Assembly (NCBI GenBank): GCA_036936605.1
Contig: JAUPFV010000003.1
Coordinates: 105,037,278-105,101,277 of the forward strand
Reading direction: 5' to 3'
Source of the DNA: Limnanthes douglasii subsp. nivea
Taxonomy: Eukaryota > Streptophyta > Magnoliopsida > Brassicales > Limnanthaceae
DNA: 64,000 nt
Shown: one piece after another, positions 45,800-57,963 of the stretch
Layout: every line of letters begins with the position of its first letter
How positions within the stretch are numbered: position 1 is the stretch's first letter
The notes under the pieces: model-generated
Told to the model about the DNA's origin: nothing
The model's database searches: none
What the model saw: the letters and a program-made list of their open reading frames with translations, nothing else
Program-made: the position numbers and the translations under genes

Positions 45800-46910
45800 T
45801 CCTTAACTAATATAGAAAATTCAGATTGATAGAGAAACAACAACTTAGGTTCTGGTGCAGAGGTCCAGCTGACATCCCTTTGAAGAGAAAAATTAAACCT
45901 GGTTATCAAGTTTAGATTTATATCCTTCAGCAACGAGGTCAAGTATAGACCTGTTATCATAAGATCAAGGGCTTTCATATACCGAGCCTAAACTATGAAG
46001 CTCGCTACAAATTATCAGCTTGTAGTTAACCAGTCATATGTAAAACAAAAGTTAAGAAAGAAAATATGATAAGTCTTTCCTTCAAGCAACTTTATTTGAA
46101 TAAGTCACATTCGAGCCAGTGTTGAGAGTATAAAATACAGCAACAAACACTCTTATAACTTCAATATACACATATTTGGCACCATGGGTAATTCTTCAGT
46201 AAACCACTCAGGTTAATTTTTAAAACAGATGTCTAACCAGTACATCGACATCTAAAGTAATGATAATTAAGGACGAATGTGAATAAATGCTAGGTATTAA
46301 AACATATCTCGCATAAGGAAATCTTTCAGAAGACAGATCTAAGGCTAGCCGCATCAATGTTTAGACGACCAAATATGTATAATTGGTTAATACATTATAC
46401 AAGCATGGTCTTACCAGATCATTACTTTGTCATCTCAAGCCAGAATAGTCTGATTTTGTATTACAAGAAATATATTCAACTACATGACATCACACTCCAC
46501 TATGACGAATATCTAACTATGCGAAGGAAAAAATCTAACTAAGCCTTCATTCTGAATATCTAACTATGATGAAAGAACAAATCACCAAGGCAAAAGATCC
46601 AAATTGGAATTAATCAAAGAGAAGGGGATGAACTTAGAAACATAACACTATAAAACCCTCATAAGAAATATATATATATATTCCAAGTTCGCTTATGAAG
46701 ATTCAAAGTTAGAGATAAAGTTTTTAGGCATGTATTAAGATAAGAAGTTCGGCAAGCTTGTGAAAAACTAGGAGGGACCATACACGATAGCAACTAAGGT
46801 CCAGCCCGGGACATATAGACTGATGGAGAAAAAAAGGACAGCCTCTTCGGTATCCTTGGAACATAAACTATATGAAGTTCTACACTTAATAAAATATCAT
46901 ACAATTTCGA
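45800..46910 (+). pseudogene. Gypsy-B RNase H and integrase remnants
   Basis: Around 45980-46060 the words YRA, TMKLATNYQLVVNQSY resemble the Tat-type RNase H motif with its DSQLVVNQ. Near 46290-46480 the integrase N-terminus is readable across frames (IKTYLA, GNLSEDRSKASRI, LVNTLYKHGLTRSLLCHLKP). Near 46740-46890 the integrase C-terminal GPF/Y-like module reads GKLVKN, EGPYTIA, KVQPGTYRLMEKKRTASSVS, LEHKLYEVLHL. The integrase catalytic core is missing between them. Confidence 0.65.
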
Positions 46911-47026
46911 CTATTTCTTATAAATTTACATTTTTTTCTTTTTGGATGTACACTATTTCCTAACACGGTGGCGAGGGAAGGTTTTGACGAGGTAAATTAA
47001 ATTAATAAATATTTTTGCAATTTTAT

Positions 47027-47298
47027 CTAAGTGTTTGGATGATTCTAAAGATAGTCCTAAACACTTTATGAAGTTTTTGCATCCCTTAAAATAATCTAAG
47101 TGTTTTGATGATTCTAAATAGAGTTCTAAATATTCTGGTAGTCCTCGTAACCCTTCAAACAATCTGAGTGTTCAGATGATTTTAAATGTAGTATGATATA
47201 TTAAGAAGTTCACGTACTCTCTCACACAATATAATGTTTATATGAATCTAAACAAATTTACATACACATTAAAGAGTCTATGTATCCATGAAAATAAT
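47027..47298 (+). repeat. Four-unit tandem repeat, about 68 bp, 3' of gypsy-B pol
   Basis: Units start near 47027, 47096, 47164 and 47231. The first two open ctaagtgttt(t)ggatgattctaaa, and the copies become more diverged to the right. The array directly follows the integrase end, a position where Tat/Ogre-type elements are known to carry tandem repeats. Confidence 0.75.
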
Positions 47299-47362
47299 AT
47301 ATACCTTCGAAACTGATCACTCTAGTTGGATTAACTAAGTGGTGACAATACTATATCTAGCC

Positions 47363-47650
47363 TCGTTGTTGATGATTTCATGAGTCCTTAATATACTAAG
47401 ACTCTCATGATTCAATAAGTCTTCATCTGATCATACCAGGAATGCATTACCCGTACTCACCGTTGAAGATGTTTTGAGTCTTTAATGTATTAAGACTCCT
47501 ACTACTCAATAAGTCTACATCTGAAGCTACCAATAATGTATTGCCTATTTCTTCCATCGAGGATCGACTGAGCTCTTAAAAAACTAAAACTCGCATGGAT
47601 AAAAAAAATCTGCATCCATAGTCTAAAAGTATTTATAAGTCATCTAATAT
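47363..47650 (+). repeat. Three-unit tandem repeat, about 95 bp
   Basis: Units near 47363, 47460 and 47555 share (c)gttg(a)agat, gagtccttaatatactaagact, tcaataagtctacatctga and a diverged tail. This array is distinct from the preceding one but adjacent to it. Confidence 0.7.
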
Positions 47651-47959
47651 TCAAAGCTTCAACTTCAAAATAAATTAAGAAAAATAAAAGATAAAAATAT
47701 AATCCAAATCCTACACTTAGAATATTAATGAATAAAAATCTAAAACAAAAAACAAATACCACTTCGAAAATCAATCAAGCAGAATTGGAGGAAAAACATT
47801 CATATATAAAGATGCCCCGACTACCTTAGAACTTTTATTCATATAAAACTCCTTACCATGTGGAAAACCAAAAATAATTATTAAAAAAACATTTAATAAT
47901 ACACAAATTATTTTGAGGGATCATTTCATTTGTTTAGAAGAATAATTATGACATCCTCA

Positions 47960-48980
47960 ACATCAACTGCAGCAGATGATTGACAACAACCTTAGTCTCA
48001 TCTACAAAAGAAAGATCAATAATAACTTCAGTATTGGTTACCGGAAATGTACTATCTAAAACCTCGACCTCGAACTAGGGAGGGAACCATTCCCTCATTT
48101 CTCTTTGGAAACTTTCACTTTCACACTATTATACCTGACTACATGATTTCATACTATACTATGGTAGGCGCATATTCTGATACGTCACCTTCAACAATAT
48201 TCTTAACACCAACCATACCCATTGGGTTTACTAGATTTGTAGCTTCGGGTGTCACCAAGAGAATGATCGTATTCTTGAGAAGAAGAACATTACAATAACC
48301 TCATACTGCTCATTCTCCTTTCCGTCACTGCTTCATCCTCTCAAATTTTGTTTCTCCTTGGGTTGTATGCACTTTTACTTATTCGACTAGTCAATCTTTA
48401 TATGTAGTAATTCTGGCCTTCTTACTCTTCTGGATTGTTGGGGTAATCGAAGTCCTTTAATTTCTCATTGCCCATTTCAATGGGAGAACCCATTTTCTCC
48501 ATAACGTTTAGATCAACCTCATGAATGACAATTCTATTTTGAAAAACGAGAACAGGAGTCACGACTAAATCACTACCCTCACTGGTGAAGATATCTATCA
48601 TAATCGGAGCTTTGGAGGAAGAGATATTGGCAAGAGCTATCTTGCACTTGGATTTAATAACTTGCGCTTTTGGATCGGCTACACTAGCTTGAACGGGTTT
48701 TTTATGAAGGAAGCCCACCAGCCTTCACTTTTGACTTTATATTCGTGATTCCAAAAACTTTCAAATAAGAAATACTATCAACCTTAGCTTTCAGTTCAAC
48801 ACATTTTCCTTTTGGCTAGATTTCAAAGACTTGGAATATGCCAAAACATAAATTATTTTTATTTTAGACCATCGAGCTTTAATCGAAGATCTTTGCGCCT
48901 CATCCGGTAGTTCTTTTGGTGCTGCCGAAGCATTTACAACTCCAAATTGTTCAGGTTTGGTAAAAACCCTACAGGCTAAA
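47960..48980 (-). pseudogene. Antisense ORF in the 3' region of gypsy-B
   Basis: The minus strand has coding-like text: VFTKPEQFGVVNASAAPKEL and SSIKARWSKIK near 48970-48860, an open stretch at 48718-48422 (GFLHKKPVQASVADPKAQVI, PIMIDIFTSEGSDLVVTP), and LDSTFPVTNTEVIIDLSFVD near 48060-47990, with frame breaks between. Composition is far less AT-biased than the surroundings, supporting a former gene. An extra antisense ORF between pol and 3' LTR is known from Tat-lineage elements; its function is unknown and I do not recognise a domain here. Confidence 0.5.
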
Positions 48981-49050
48981 AAAACTCTTTGGAGTCAACA
49001 CTAGACGTTATTGAGTTGGCCAACCCGTGTTAGGATAATCAACAAGTTTA

Positions 49051-51680
49051 GAAATTTAACCCTCGCTTTAAGGAGACACTCTTTAAGTTTAATGAATTGT
49101 ATTTGACAAGGACAGGTTTTTATACATATTATGGTCAATATTATGTTTTTATCTATAACTCAATTAATTTGAAAAATACAAATATAACTGGGGATATTTA
49201 CTTTCGGTTCTCCGACATCGAGGTACCATTTGCTCAGGTTCATCCCTGTTTGTTTCTCAGTTATCGCTAACATATACTAGCTCCATTAAGTTATACACCT
49301 CGCGTTAATTTTCATTAGTGAGATAAAATCTCAAACACGGGTTCGCCCACCGATACAATACCAAATGTCTAGGGCACATGCCAAGGGTGTTATTAATGTT
49401 AGCAAATCAAGGTGTAGTGGAAAGCCAACACTTATTTTAAAAAAAGTGTGGTATAGAACATAAATCTATCAATCTTAGCATCAAGAGAAGTCTCCCCGTG
49501 TTTGGCAACTGAATATGCAGGCCAATTAAAATTTCTCATTAGACTAGATGATGTGAAAAATATTTAGAATTAATATACATATATCGTTTTGTCTTTATAA
49601 TATTTAGTGCATCAGAGCCTAAGACCATATTTATCGGCATATAAGAAGATATAGTAGGCTACCAAGACCTTTCAGTTTTTACCTTTGGCGGAGCAAAGGA
49701 AGATCTATCACCTACACTTACCACGAGGATACTCTAAGATAATTCAATTCCATTTCCAACTAGCCCAAATATCATGGTGAAATATACATAAACTACCAAA
49801 TTTGAACTACCGGAATGACGACAAAACTAATGGAGGGTGAACTACTATGGCGACTATTATGTGAGTTTCCATCATTTTTACATCAGAGTCATCATTTAAC
49901 CAGAAAAACAAGTGAAATATTCTTTAAGAGCTAACAATAATCTGGTTTCAGAAATCATAACCTTTATCACCGGTATCATTAAGTTGCCCGCCAATTATTA
50001 TGGAAATTTTTATGTGTAAAGAGAATTAATGGGTTTATATGAGGAAGCTTTGAGAATAAACAAGAAGATGAATATTAAAATTATAGAATTCAAGAAAAAA
50101 ATGAGAAAGAAAGCATAAATGATAAAAAAAGCTTTAAGAGGATAAAAAGTGAAAAAGTATGAGTAAACGAGTTAATTATAAGAGAACAACCATATTTAAA
50201 AAATGCTCCGTCAATCTCAATTGTTGATCTAATTAGTTAAAGAATGGTTCATATTTGTTTTACAAATGTGTGGATGAGATTTTTTTCACTCCTAACGGTT
50301 AAAATACCTAAGTTGAAACAATAACATCATGTTTTTTCATGTTAATGTTAGTTTCCATGCTAACAACATATGTCAAACAGCTAATCCATTGTTCAAAGAA
50401 TGTCAATCATACTCTTAGTTATCATCATTAACCTCATGAAAATAACACTTGCCATATATTGGTCACATCAAACGCTAGATTTTTGGCTCTCTAAAGTAAC
50501 ACATGAATACTCATGCTTTGGTAAAAACATTATAAACCGCTCGTAACTTTGGCTCAACGAAAATAAAAATTTGTGGATCGTACATTTAAAGATTCAGGTT
50601 TTAATATTAGTTATTTATTCACACTTTAAATGGACTACATCCTAATCTGGTTGTAAACCATGTCTACACGATAACAAACTATTGAGAGATAAAAAAAAAA
50701 CACTGTTCACGTTTGTACTATTTTCTCTCCGCTAAAATAAAGTTTTTTTTTCTCAAACTAAGTTTTGATCGGTAAAACAAATATGAAGCTATAAAATCTA
50801 AAACTCTTATGAGTGCAGCCATAATTGACTTGACAAGCAACTAGTTTGGGAGGAACATACTTCTCAATATAGCACTTCACGGAAGCCTCGACAAAGAACT
50901 ATGGTTTGAGTCACAAAATCCAAAGTCTATAATAAATTTTAGTACAAAATTTTTCTCATAAATAAAATCGACATCCATAGTATTGAAACTTTATACGTTA
51001 TTAACAAAACAACACAATTTTTTTAACAATTCTCGCTCAATCATTCAGCCTACTAACCGAGTTTGTATATTTTTTACATCCACGATTTATCTTTTTATTT
51101 ACGGTTTCTTTTCTCACCCATAACCAAATCAATACACTTTTTAACTATTTTCATCGTCATAGCAACTTCGAAATACTGTTTTACAATTAACCTTAACATA
51201 ATATAATTTTGTGTTACTTAGAAATTTTTTTCACTAAAATACATATATATATATATATAATTATTTTTATATATCTATTTTCAAAAATTTATATAATTTA
51301 CAATTAAATATATTAAAACTATATTGATATAATATATTTATTTTTTATACGTGGATTTATAACCCTATATATTTTACAAGCCAATACGAAAACCATTGTA
51401 TTTTAATGGATAATTTTAGATAAAATTATAGTTTCACCATTAAATAAAAAAACAAAAAAGTGATTATATATAAATATTGTAAAGATAAATAATCTAACTT
51501 ATACTCCTAATTGAAAGCGTATAATGAGAAGAAAAAAAAGATTCACTATTATTTATGAGATCGAATCACATATAGTAATAAATATTAGTAGTAGTATTTA
51601 ATTAGGATGACAGGCAGCACCTAACGATTCTTTAATTTAAATTGGTCAATGAGCTTCTGATACTAATCCTACCTGCCAGT
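49051..51680. other. Unassigned AT-rich region upstream of the quinone reductase gene
   Basis: No convincing coding text. It includes possible remains of the gypsy-B 3' end (unproven) and a TA microsatellite at about 51243-51260. The last few hundred bases would serve as the promoter region of the gene starting at 51799. Confidence 0.45.
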
Positions 51681-51685
51681 ACCAC

Positions 51686-51692
51686 TATAAAT
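51686..51692 (+). promoter_or_regulatory. TATA box of the FQR1-like gene
   Basis: The sequence TATAAAT lies 113 bases before the start codon. A transcription start would be expected about 30 bases downstream, near the ctccattttcaatcgac segment, giving a 5' leader of some 80 bases rich in GA repeats. Confidence 0.6.
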
Positions 51693-51798
51693 ACGGGATC
51701 CTTGGCTCTCCATTTTCAATCGACATCGTCTTGCGGAAGAAGAGAAGAGAAGAAGTGAGAAGAAAAAAGAAACAGAATCAACTTCAACGACTCTGTCA

Positions 51799-54773
51799 AT
51801 GGCTACTAAAGTGTATATCGTGTATGTATCTCTCTCTACCTTTTTGTATCTCGATTCTTTTTACTGCGAATTCTGCAGATTAATGACTGGAGTTGTTACT
51901 TCATCTAATTTGATGTTTTGAAGTTCGCTAGATCTGTTTGGTTATTGATTTATAAAGTTACGTAGCTATATTTTGCAGATTGTTCTTATCATTTTTGTGT
52001 GTGTGTGTTTTTTGTATACTCGAAGATTTAGGAATGCATGATATGAGAAATAGATAACAATTGTTTGAATTGAACTCTTCCGTTAAACCCTAATTAGACT
52101 ATTGTTTTCGTTGATTGAATTCGAAATAGAGAAATAAGAGCTATAAAATCTTGAATCAATCACGTTACTGTCTTTTATACGAAATAAAATATTTAAGTCT
52201 TGAATCTCGTAACATTGGGTACTTTGAATTGTTGATCAGTCATGTACTGGTTTGCCAATTTATGTTAGCTGCTTTTAAACTTGAAAATTGGATGATATGA
52301 GGTTACAAAGCAGGTAATAAAGATTTGTCTGTCCCCGTGTTTCATATACCTTAGTGAAAGGTCTGGCTATTCCTCTGTTTCACCATTTAATGGTAATATG
52401 GTGTTCATATTTGACCATTTGATGTTTGACCATGTGATTGAACATCATCGCATATTGATATATAAATAGGTGAAGGAAAAGACTATTAGAGATGAGCTTT
52501 TAGTGTTGTTTTCTTAATAGCAGTATACTTGCTGAGTTCTGCTTGATCCTTTACTCTAATGTTGTACGTCGACTAATTCTTTGATAGTCCTGGCATTGTT
52601 GGTGGCCAAGGGTGCCCTTATACATCTCCTCCCGTTTCTAAAAAAGATCTGAGTGACTTTAGATTATACACGAGAGAGTAATTATAAGATTCAATTGGTA
52701 CCTTGCTATCGGGAAATGATTGTGTACTATTCTCATGAAATTGTCAGTTTTCTATGCTCCACTAGTTCGTGGATGGCTTGCCTATGTTCGTTTGGCACCA
52801 ATGTGCTGAATGATTATTTGAAGAGTTATAATGGTGGTTTTAGTTTCTCAGATAATAGCTGGCCTAAATCAAATGACCAGATTATCAGCTAGTTGTCGAG
52901 ATGTTGGACCACTTCATATATTATACATCTGTAGTGGAAATCTTTGGGATTATAATCATCTTTTGTAGTGTGATTAGTCTTATTTTTCTTTACTCCCTTT
53001 ATTGTGAAACAAATTTTCTAATAAAAATACTCTGCCGTTACAGGTACTATTCCATGTATGGACATGTAGAGAAATTAGCAGAAGAGATAAAGAAGGGAGC
53101 TGCATCTGTTGAAGGGGTTGAAGCCAAACTATGGCAGGTGAGGATGTGTACTATACGCTTTTGTCACAGAATTGCACCTTTAGAATTAACTTATAAATAT
53201 TTAGAGGTACCATGCATGATCAACCTAGAATATTGGTAGATTGCCCTATTTTCTCTGTTAGTACTGTTGTTTTTCTAACTGAACACGGCTTATCTATTCT
53301 TTAGAGGCTGCGTGTATATGAATGGCACATGTGTAACAGACATGCTGTTGTTTTCGTACAAAACTAGACATGCTGTAATTCGTGGCTTTGAATTGGAACC
53401 ATGAGCATCTAGCATATCTTCGGCAGAGTCATTGCAATATCCTTAAGAGTCCTAGTTTCAGCTAGCTCTCCCGTATTATATGTTAGATTGGTTGGTATTA
53501 CTGTCTTGATTTTTTTTTTATGCCTTGAATATGCTTGCTTAGAAATTTTTGATCCCTTGACCAGATCACAGTTCACTTCGATCATAGTTCTTTTGATTCC
53601 AAGGAAATCTTACACTTTATAGGGTTGTAGAATCTTGTCTATCCTAGTCATGTTTTTGCAATTATGTTATAGTCTCCACTTGAGCAAACATAGTATTACA
53701 TTAACCGAATTCTGGTTGATCGGGAAACAGGTGCCCGAGACACTGCAAGAGGAGGTGCTTGGAAAGATGAGTGCACCACCTAAGAGTGATGTACCAATCA
53801 TCACCCCAAACGAACTTGCTGATGCTGATGGATTCATCTTTGGCTTCCCCACAAGATTTGGGATGATGTCTGCTCAATTTAAGGCATTTTTGGATGCAAC
53901 TGGAGGTCTATGGAGGACACAGCAACTTGCAGGCAAGCCCGCTGGCATCTTCTACAGCACTGGCTCTCAAGGGGGTGGACAGGAAACAACAGCGTGAGTA
54001 CATACCTCTATTTCAATCTTTAACAACCCCCAAATATTGGTTTGTTTAGATATGACCCCTTGCCCCCCTGACCTTCTGTTTTCCTTCACTTATTAGACAA
54101 TTGAATTTCTTAAAGTAGTTTCAGTGTCATAGATAGTAAGTTAAAACAAAGTTGACGATCCGAGGGTGATTTGACAAAATTAGAAGGTCTAACTGAAAGG
54201 GATGATGACTTGTTGTTTTGTGTCATCAGTATTTCTTACCCTCTTCTTCTCTGTACGTGTTATCATAAAATTCTTCGTTTAATTTTTATAAAATTCTTCG
54301 TTTAATTTTTATAAAATTCTTCGTTTAATTTTTATATGGTCGTCTTTTTAATCATAAAAGTTGCCTTTCTTTTACTACCACCAAGGTACCTGTGCTTTTT
54401 GTATGAAGTTAACTTTGTTTATTTGCATATTTTAAGCTTGCCTTTTAGCTTATAAGCTGGGATCCAAACAACCTGTACAAAGTGTTTTGTAAGCCTGAAC
54501 GAGAAATATAGTAATAATGTTTAAATTATATTTGGCAGATTGACTGCTATAACTCAGCTGGTTCACCACGGGATGATATTTGTGCCGATTGGATACACAT
54601 TTGGTGCTGGGATGTTTGAGATGGAACAAGTGAAAGGAGGAAGTCCCTACGGTGCAGGTACTTTTGCAGGGGACGGGTCAAGACAGCCAAGTGACATTGA
54701 ACTCCAGCAAGCTTTCCACCAAGGTAAATACATTGCCACCATCACCAAGAAGCTCAAGGGTGCTGCAGCTTAA
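51799..54773 (+). CDS. FQR1: FQR1-like NAD(P)H:quinone oxidoreductase (WrbA family)
   Basis: Four coding exons, 51799-51821, 53044-53137, 53731-53993 and 54539-54773, join with GT-AG introns into 615 bases: 204 residues plus a TAA stop, the usual length of plant FQR1. The start [20 protein letters not shown] is the conserved flavodoxin-like FMN phosphate loop. FGFPTRFG (76-83), the [13 protein letters not shown] loop (115-127) and [12 protein letters not shown] (160-171) are the other hallmark segments. The family transfers two electrons from NAD(P)H to quinones as FMN-bound homo-oligomers; plant members are associated with the plasma membrane and redox/auxin responses. No signal peptide or membrane segment is seen. 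Every splice junction preserves frame and no residue looks aberrant. Intron 1 (1222 bases) follows only 23 coding bases, a common place for expression-enhancing introns. It is the only intact gene in the window. Confidence 0.97.
54265..54333 (+). repeat. Perfect 23-bp triplication in intron 3
   Basis: The unit ataaaattcttcgttt plus aattttt occurs three times head to tail without mismatch. It lies inside intron 3 of the FQR1-like gene, away from both splice sites. Confidence 0.95.
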
Positions 54774-54960
54774 AAGTCTCTACAGAAATACCATTTGCTC
54801 ATATTCTTTGTTTCAACTTGTTTTACATTTTCGACTTCCTATGTCTACAAAAACTTGAAAAACAATAATTCTTGCATTGTCAAGTACGTGATTGTATGTG
54901 TGTTTTACTATATACGCTGGTTTGATTTTAATGAATGATAGAGTTTGCTACATTATTTTT
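54774..54960 (+). terminator. 3' UTR and probable polyadenylation region of the FQR1-like gene
   Basis: After the stop, a T-rich stretch leads to tttaatgaatgatag near 54928, an AATGAA-type plant polyadenylation signal. The exact cleavage site cannot be read from the sequence. Confidence 0.4.
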
Positions 54961-55320
54961 CCTTTGATCAGGATGAATATATAATTCTTTGAATTTTTCA
55001 TTCCAACATAATTTCTAAGTCCAATGGTCTGTGTCTGGGTTCAGGGGCTGTTTGGTTGATCGACTTTGTTGTTTTATTTTTTTAATATTATATTGTAGTT
55101 TCTTTAAGGACTTATTCTCTATACACACAAGTTTTCATAAAAACACACAGATATATATACCAAAATTCTTGTTTCTACTAACTTTATTTATTGTTTATTA
55201 TGAGTTAGTTTTGTAGCTGGATGCCAAACAAAGTCCTAGTTAGACCAAAGATGAAAGGATACCAAGTATATTGTTTGTTAAGTATGATGATGAGTACAAC
55301 TTATAAAGTATTGTTTTTGG

Positions 55321-55687
55321 TTGAATACATGTGAAGGAGCACATGCATTTGATATAAATGGGGGTAGAGTTATAGCTTCTATCTTCAATCATGGTGTTAG
55401 GCAAGTAATGGTCTTGAAACTAGAAACTGTAGAATTCATTTTATTTCCAGAGAGTAAAGCACTTTCTGGAATTAGTATCTCTATTAATTCATATTCAGAG
55501 TACATGATGAAAGGAAGAAGAGAAAGTGATTTCATTTTAAAAGGAGAGATAAACTATTTTAAAGTAGTGACAAAAATAGATTATAGAGTCTGAAATCTCT
55601 GAATATAAATCAATAGAGAGAGAGATTAAAGAGAGTACTCCTGCTAAAGGAGACCCACCATCAATGCCTAGGCTACCTGGGTCGTAA
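55321..55687 (+). pseudogene. Possible terminal exon(s) of an unidentified gene
   Basis: An open frame at 55321-55593 reads CEGAHAFDINGGRVIASIFN, HGVRQVMVLKLETVEFILFP and SKALSGISISINSYSEYMM. After a break, a second segment, 55613-55687, ends ESTPAKGDPPSMPRLPGS and a TAA stop. The composition looks like a genuine protein end rather than random AT-rich DNA, but I do not recognise the family. It may be the last exon of a gene whose front has been lost, or a duplicated fragment captured between the FQR1-like gene and the MULE. No promoter or upstream exon was found. Confidence 0.35.
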
Positions 55688-55765
55688 CTCATAAATATTC
55701 TCCATCAGGTGTTGCTGTTTTTATGCTATTTTTCTCATGAGAATAGTTTCTTTATTAAAAAAAAA

Positions 55766-55807
55766 GCCACGGTAGGAATAAGATATATTTTTTTGATGGA
55801 TCTTACA
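55766..55807 (+). repeat. MULE left terminal inverted repeat
   Basis: Sequence from gccacggtaggaataag to ggatcttacac pairs with 61729-61768, with several mismatches and a short indel in the T run. Confidence 0.7.
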
Positions 55808-56430
55808 CGGTAGATCCTACAACCGATTGATATATTTTTTATTGAGTTTGGATAAATTTGTCCGTGCCTGAAAATCTAAGTATAAAAAAAGTTTATAAAT
55901 CTCTCACCATTTTTTTCTCTTTTCCTCTCCATCTCTCACCAAACCTCTCAGACAGATTTTCACCGAAAAGTTGTCACACACTTTTTTGAAGAATTTGAAC
56001 CCACCACAACAACATTAAGGTAAGCCGTACAAGCCTCCCGCTATAATGTTTTCAAGATTTCGTTGTGTATAAGTGGTAGAAAATTAGGTTTTCCGATTCT
56101 GTTTTTCAAAGTAGGATTTTGGCAGGATTTTAGGCTTTGTTTTACTAGATTTGTGTGGTAGAGTTGTTTGTCATATGCTGATCCATCGATTTCGCTTTGC
56201 TTTTGTTGAAAATGGTGTTGTTTGAATAGATCTAAGGATTCTGTTTTTGCAGGTGTTCGTCGGACATCGCGTACTACCAGATTTGTTTTCGTCGCATGCG
56301 ACGTGTGAACAAGATGGATTACTGGCACATACGACGCTAACACAACACTAGTCGCACGCGATACACATATAATCGTTGTTGCGTGCTACTGGTTTTCTAA
56401 AAGACAATGTAATTTGTTTCTGTTTTCAGG

Positions 56431-57660
56431 ATGGGTCGTACGAAATTGACCGTAAAGAATTCCCATCGCCGCCCACCACCTCATGATACACCGGTGCCTA
56501 CGGAGTAAGGTCATGGAGATTATATTTGGACCTCTTGTTGACGCACTCTCTCGTTGGCATACCAAACTGCACTTGATAAAGACATTCTTAGAGTGGTGCC
56601 ATGAGGAGACGTCCTTGTTTCATTTCTCATTCGACGAGATGGACGTTCGTCATCACTGGATTACCGGTCACAGGTACGCCTTTCGACATTTTATCTTTTG
56701 ATGATGAGACGGAGAGGAGCCTCACTTATGCTACTATGCTTGGTGTACGACCATCCGAGTTGGTTAAACATCTTAGCAACACTAATAGTATTATATTGAG
56801 CTGACTGTGTTCACGAATGATCGATACAGTGATGGTAGGGCTACAAAGCGCGGGCTGATCACGCCACCCGTGCGTATATACAATTTCTGTTAGGTACCAC
56901 TATTTGCACCAACAAAACCGACAATAGTATTTCCGTAGATTACCTACAGTTTGTTAACCAGTACCAGCTTATGAACCGGTACAACTTGGGTCAGTTGGTA
57001 TTGACGCAATTATACAACTCCCTTAGGGTTCTTTGCATGGTACGAGCGGTATTTGTGGGTTTATAGGACTACTAGAGGCGTGGATCTATGATCACTTTAG
57101 ACATTTTTGTGCTCCATTGTTTAGTGATTACAATTTATCGTTACCGCATATCTGCCGGTATGCACCACAAAAGATTGGTATTTCGCAGGTTGTACGCAAG
57201 GAGTTGAGTCATGCACTCTCGATGTGCGCCGAAGGAGATGTAAGTAGTATTTTAACAATTTAAATGTTATGTTTATTACTATTTATATTGTTGTGTTTGT
57301 TAACTTTTTCCTTCCATGTCATTTTCCTTCCGTATGGCACAGAGTGAGCGTCCTTTCCATAGCGTCACTTGGGTTGAGCTTACGCTAAAGGCGTTCGACG
57401 TTGTTATGACATATTACCCAGATCGTGTCACTCGTCAGATGGGTCACATTCAGCTTATGTCGTGCAAGATACGTCCTCCTTCTAGTAGAAAAGCGAGCAA
57501 GAAGATCGTTCAAAAATTTGCTTGGGATGCTTTGTACTAGGAAAACTGGAAACATCATATATTTACCAGTGTAGGTGTGGCATATGATGGCGGGGAGCAC
57601 ACTATTGACCCGATGTAAACTGTTTGGGTAAAGAAGAACTTGTGATATTCTCATGCGCTA
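56431..57660 (+). pseudogene. Plant mobile domain (PMD / MAIN-like) gene in the MULE
   Basis: The start at 56431 (MGRTKLTVKNSHRRPPPHDT) follows a ttttcag acceptor, suggesting a 5' leader intron. After a stop, PMD blocks are readable across frames: ALSRWHTKLHLIKTFLEWCH, SLFHFSFDEMDV, ITGLPVTGTPFDILSFDDET, SLTYATMLGV, YLLGTTICTNKTDNSISVDY-like text, GFIGLLEAWIYDHFRHFCAP, and AFDVVMTYYPDRVTRQMGHI. PMD proteins include the nuclear factors MAIN and MAIL1, which act with a PP7-type phosphatase in transposon silencing; many copies sit inside MULEs and gypsy elements. A probable intron (about 57240-57320) separates the last block. Several frameshifts make it a pseudogene. Confidence 0.8.
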
Positions 57661-57963
57661 GATTCTGTTAGGTCGATTTATCAACACCTCCCTTTGGCCT
57701 ACCTTTAGCTCTAACCGCTTCTTTAGGCTATTGAATATGACTAATTTCGGGCTTCAAGATTTGCATAACCCTATTGATAATATGGTCTTGTTGATCATGA
57801 CCAAAACTAATAATGAAACTATTTATTATGGATAATTATTTTTTCAAGTCATCTTCACGCGAAGTGGGATCTCTAAGAATAATGTCTAATCGTCTCAAAA
57901 TCTTTTTGAGAAATGCATTTATCCTCTCTAGCTATTGACGCAATTTCACATGTGCATGGTAAC

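Larger units (their letters stand above)
41500..49050 (+). mobile_element. Gypsy-B: Tat-like Ty3/gypsy element, heavily decayed
   Basis: Plus-strand remnants follow the gypsy order: gag (about 42900), RT (44640-45240), RNase H (about 45950-46150), integrase N-terminus (46280-46560) and C-terminus (46700-46900). They are followed by two tandem-repeat arrays (47027-47650) and an ORF on the opposite strand (about 48980-47960). RNase H wording and the combination of tandem repeats plus an antisense ORF downstream of pol are known for the Tat lineage. The boundaries are approximate and LTRs are not proven. Confidence 0.65.

Noticed and set aside
56041..56343. 100-residue minus-strand frame near the left end of the MULE
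   Set aside because: It overlaps the 5' leader of the PMD gene on the other strand and shows no recognisable domain.
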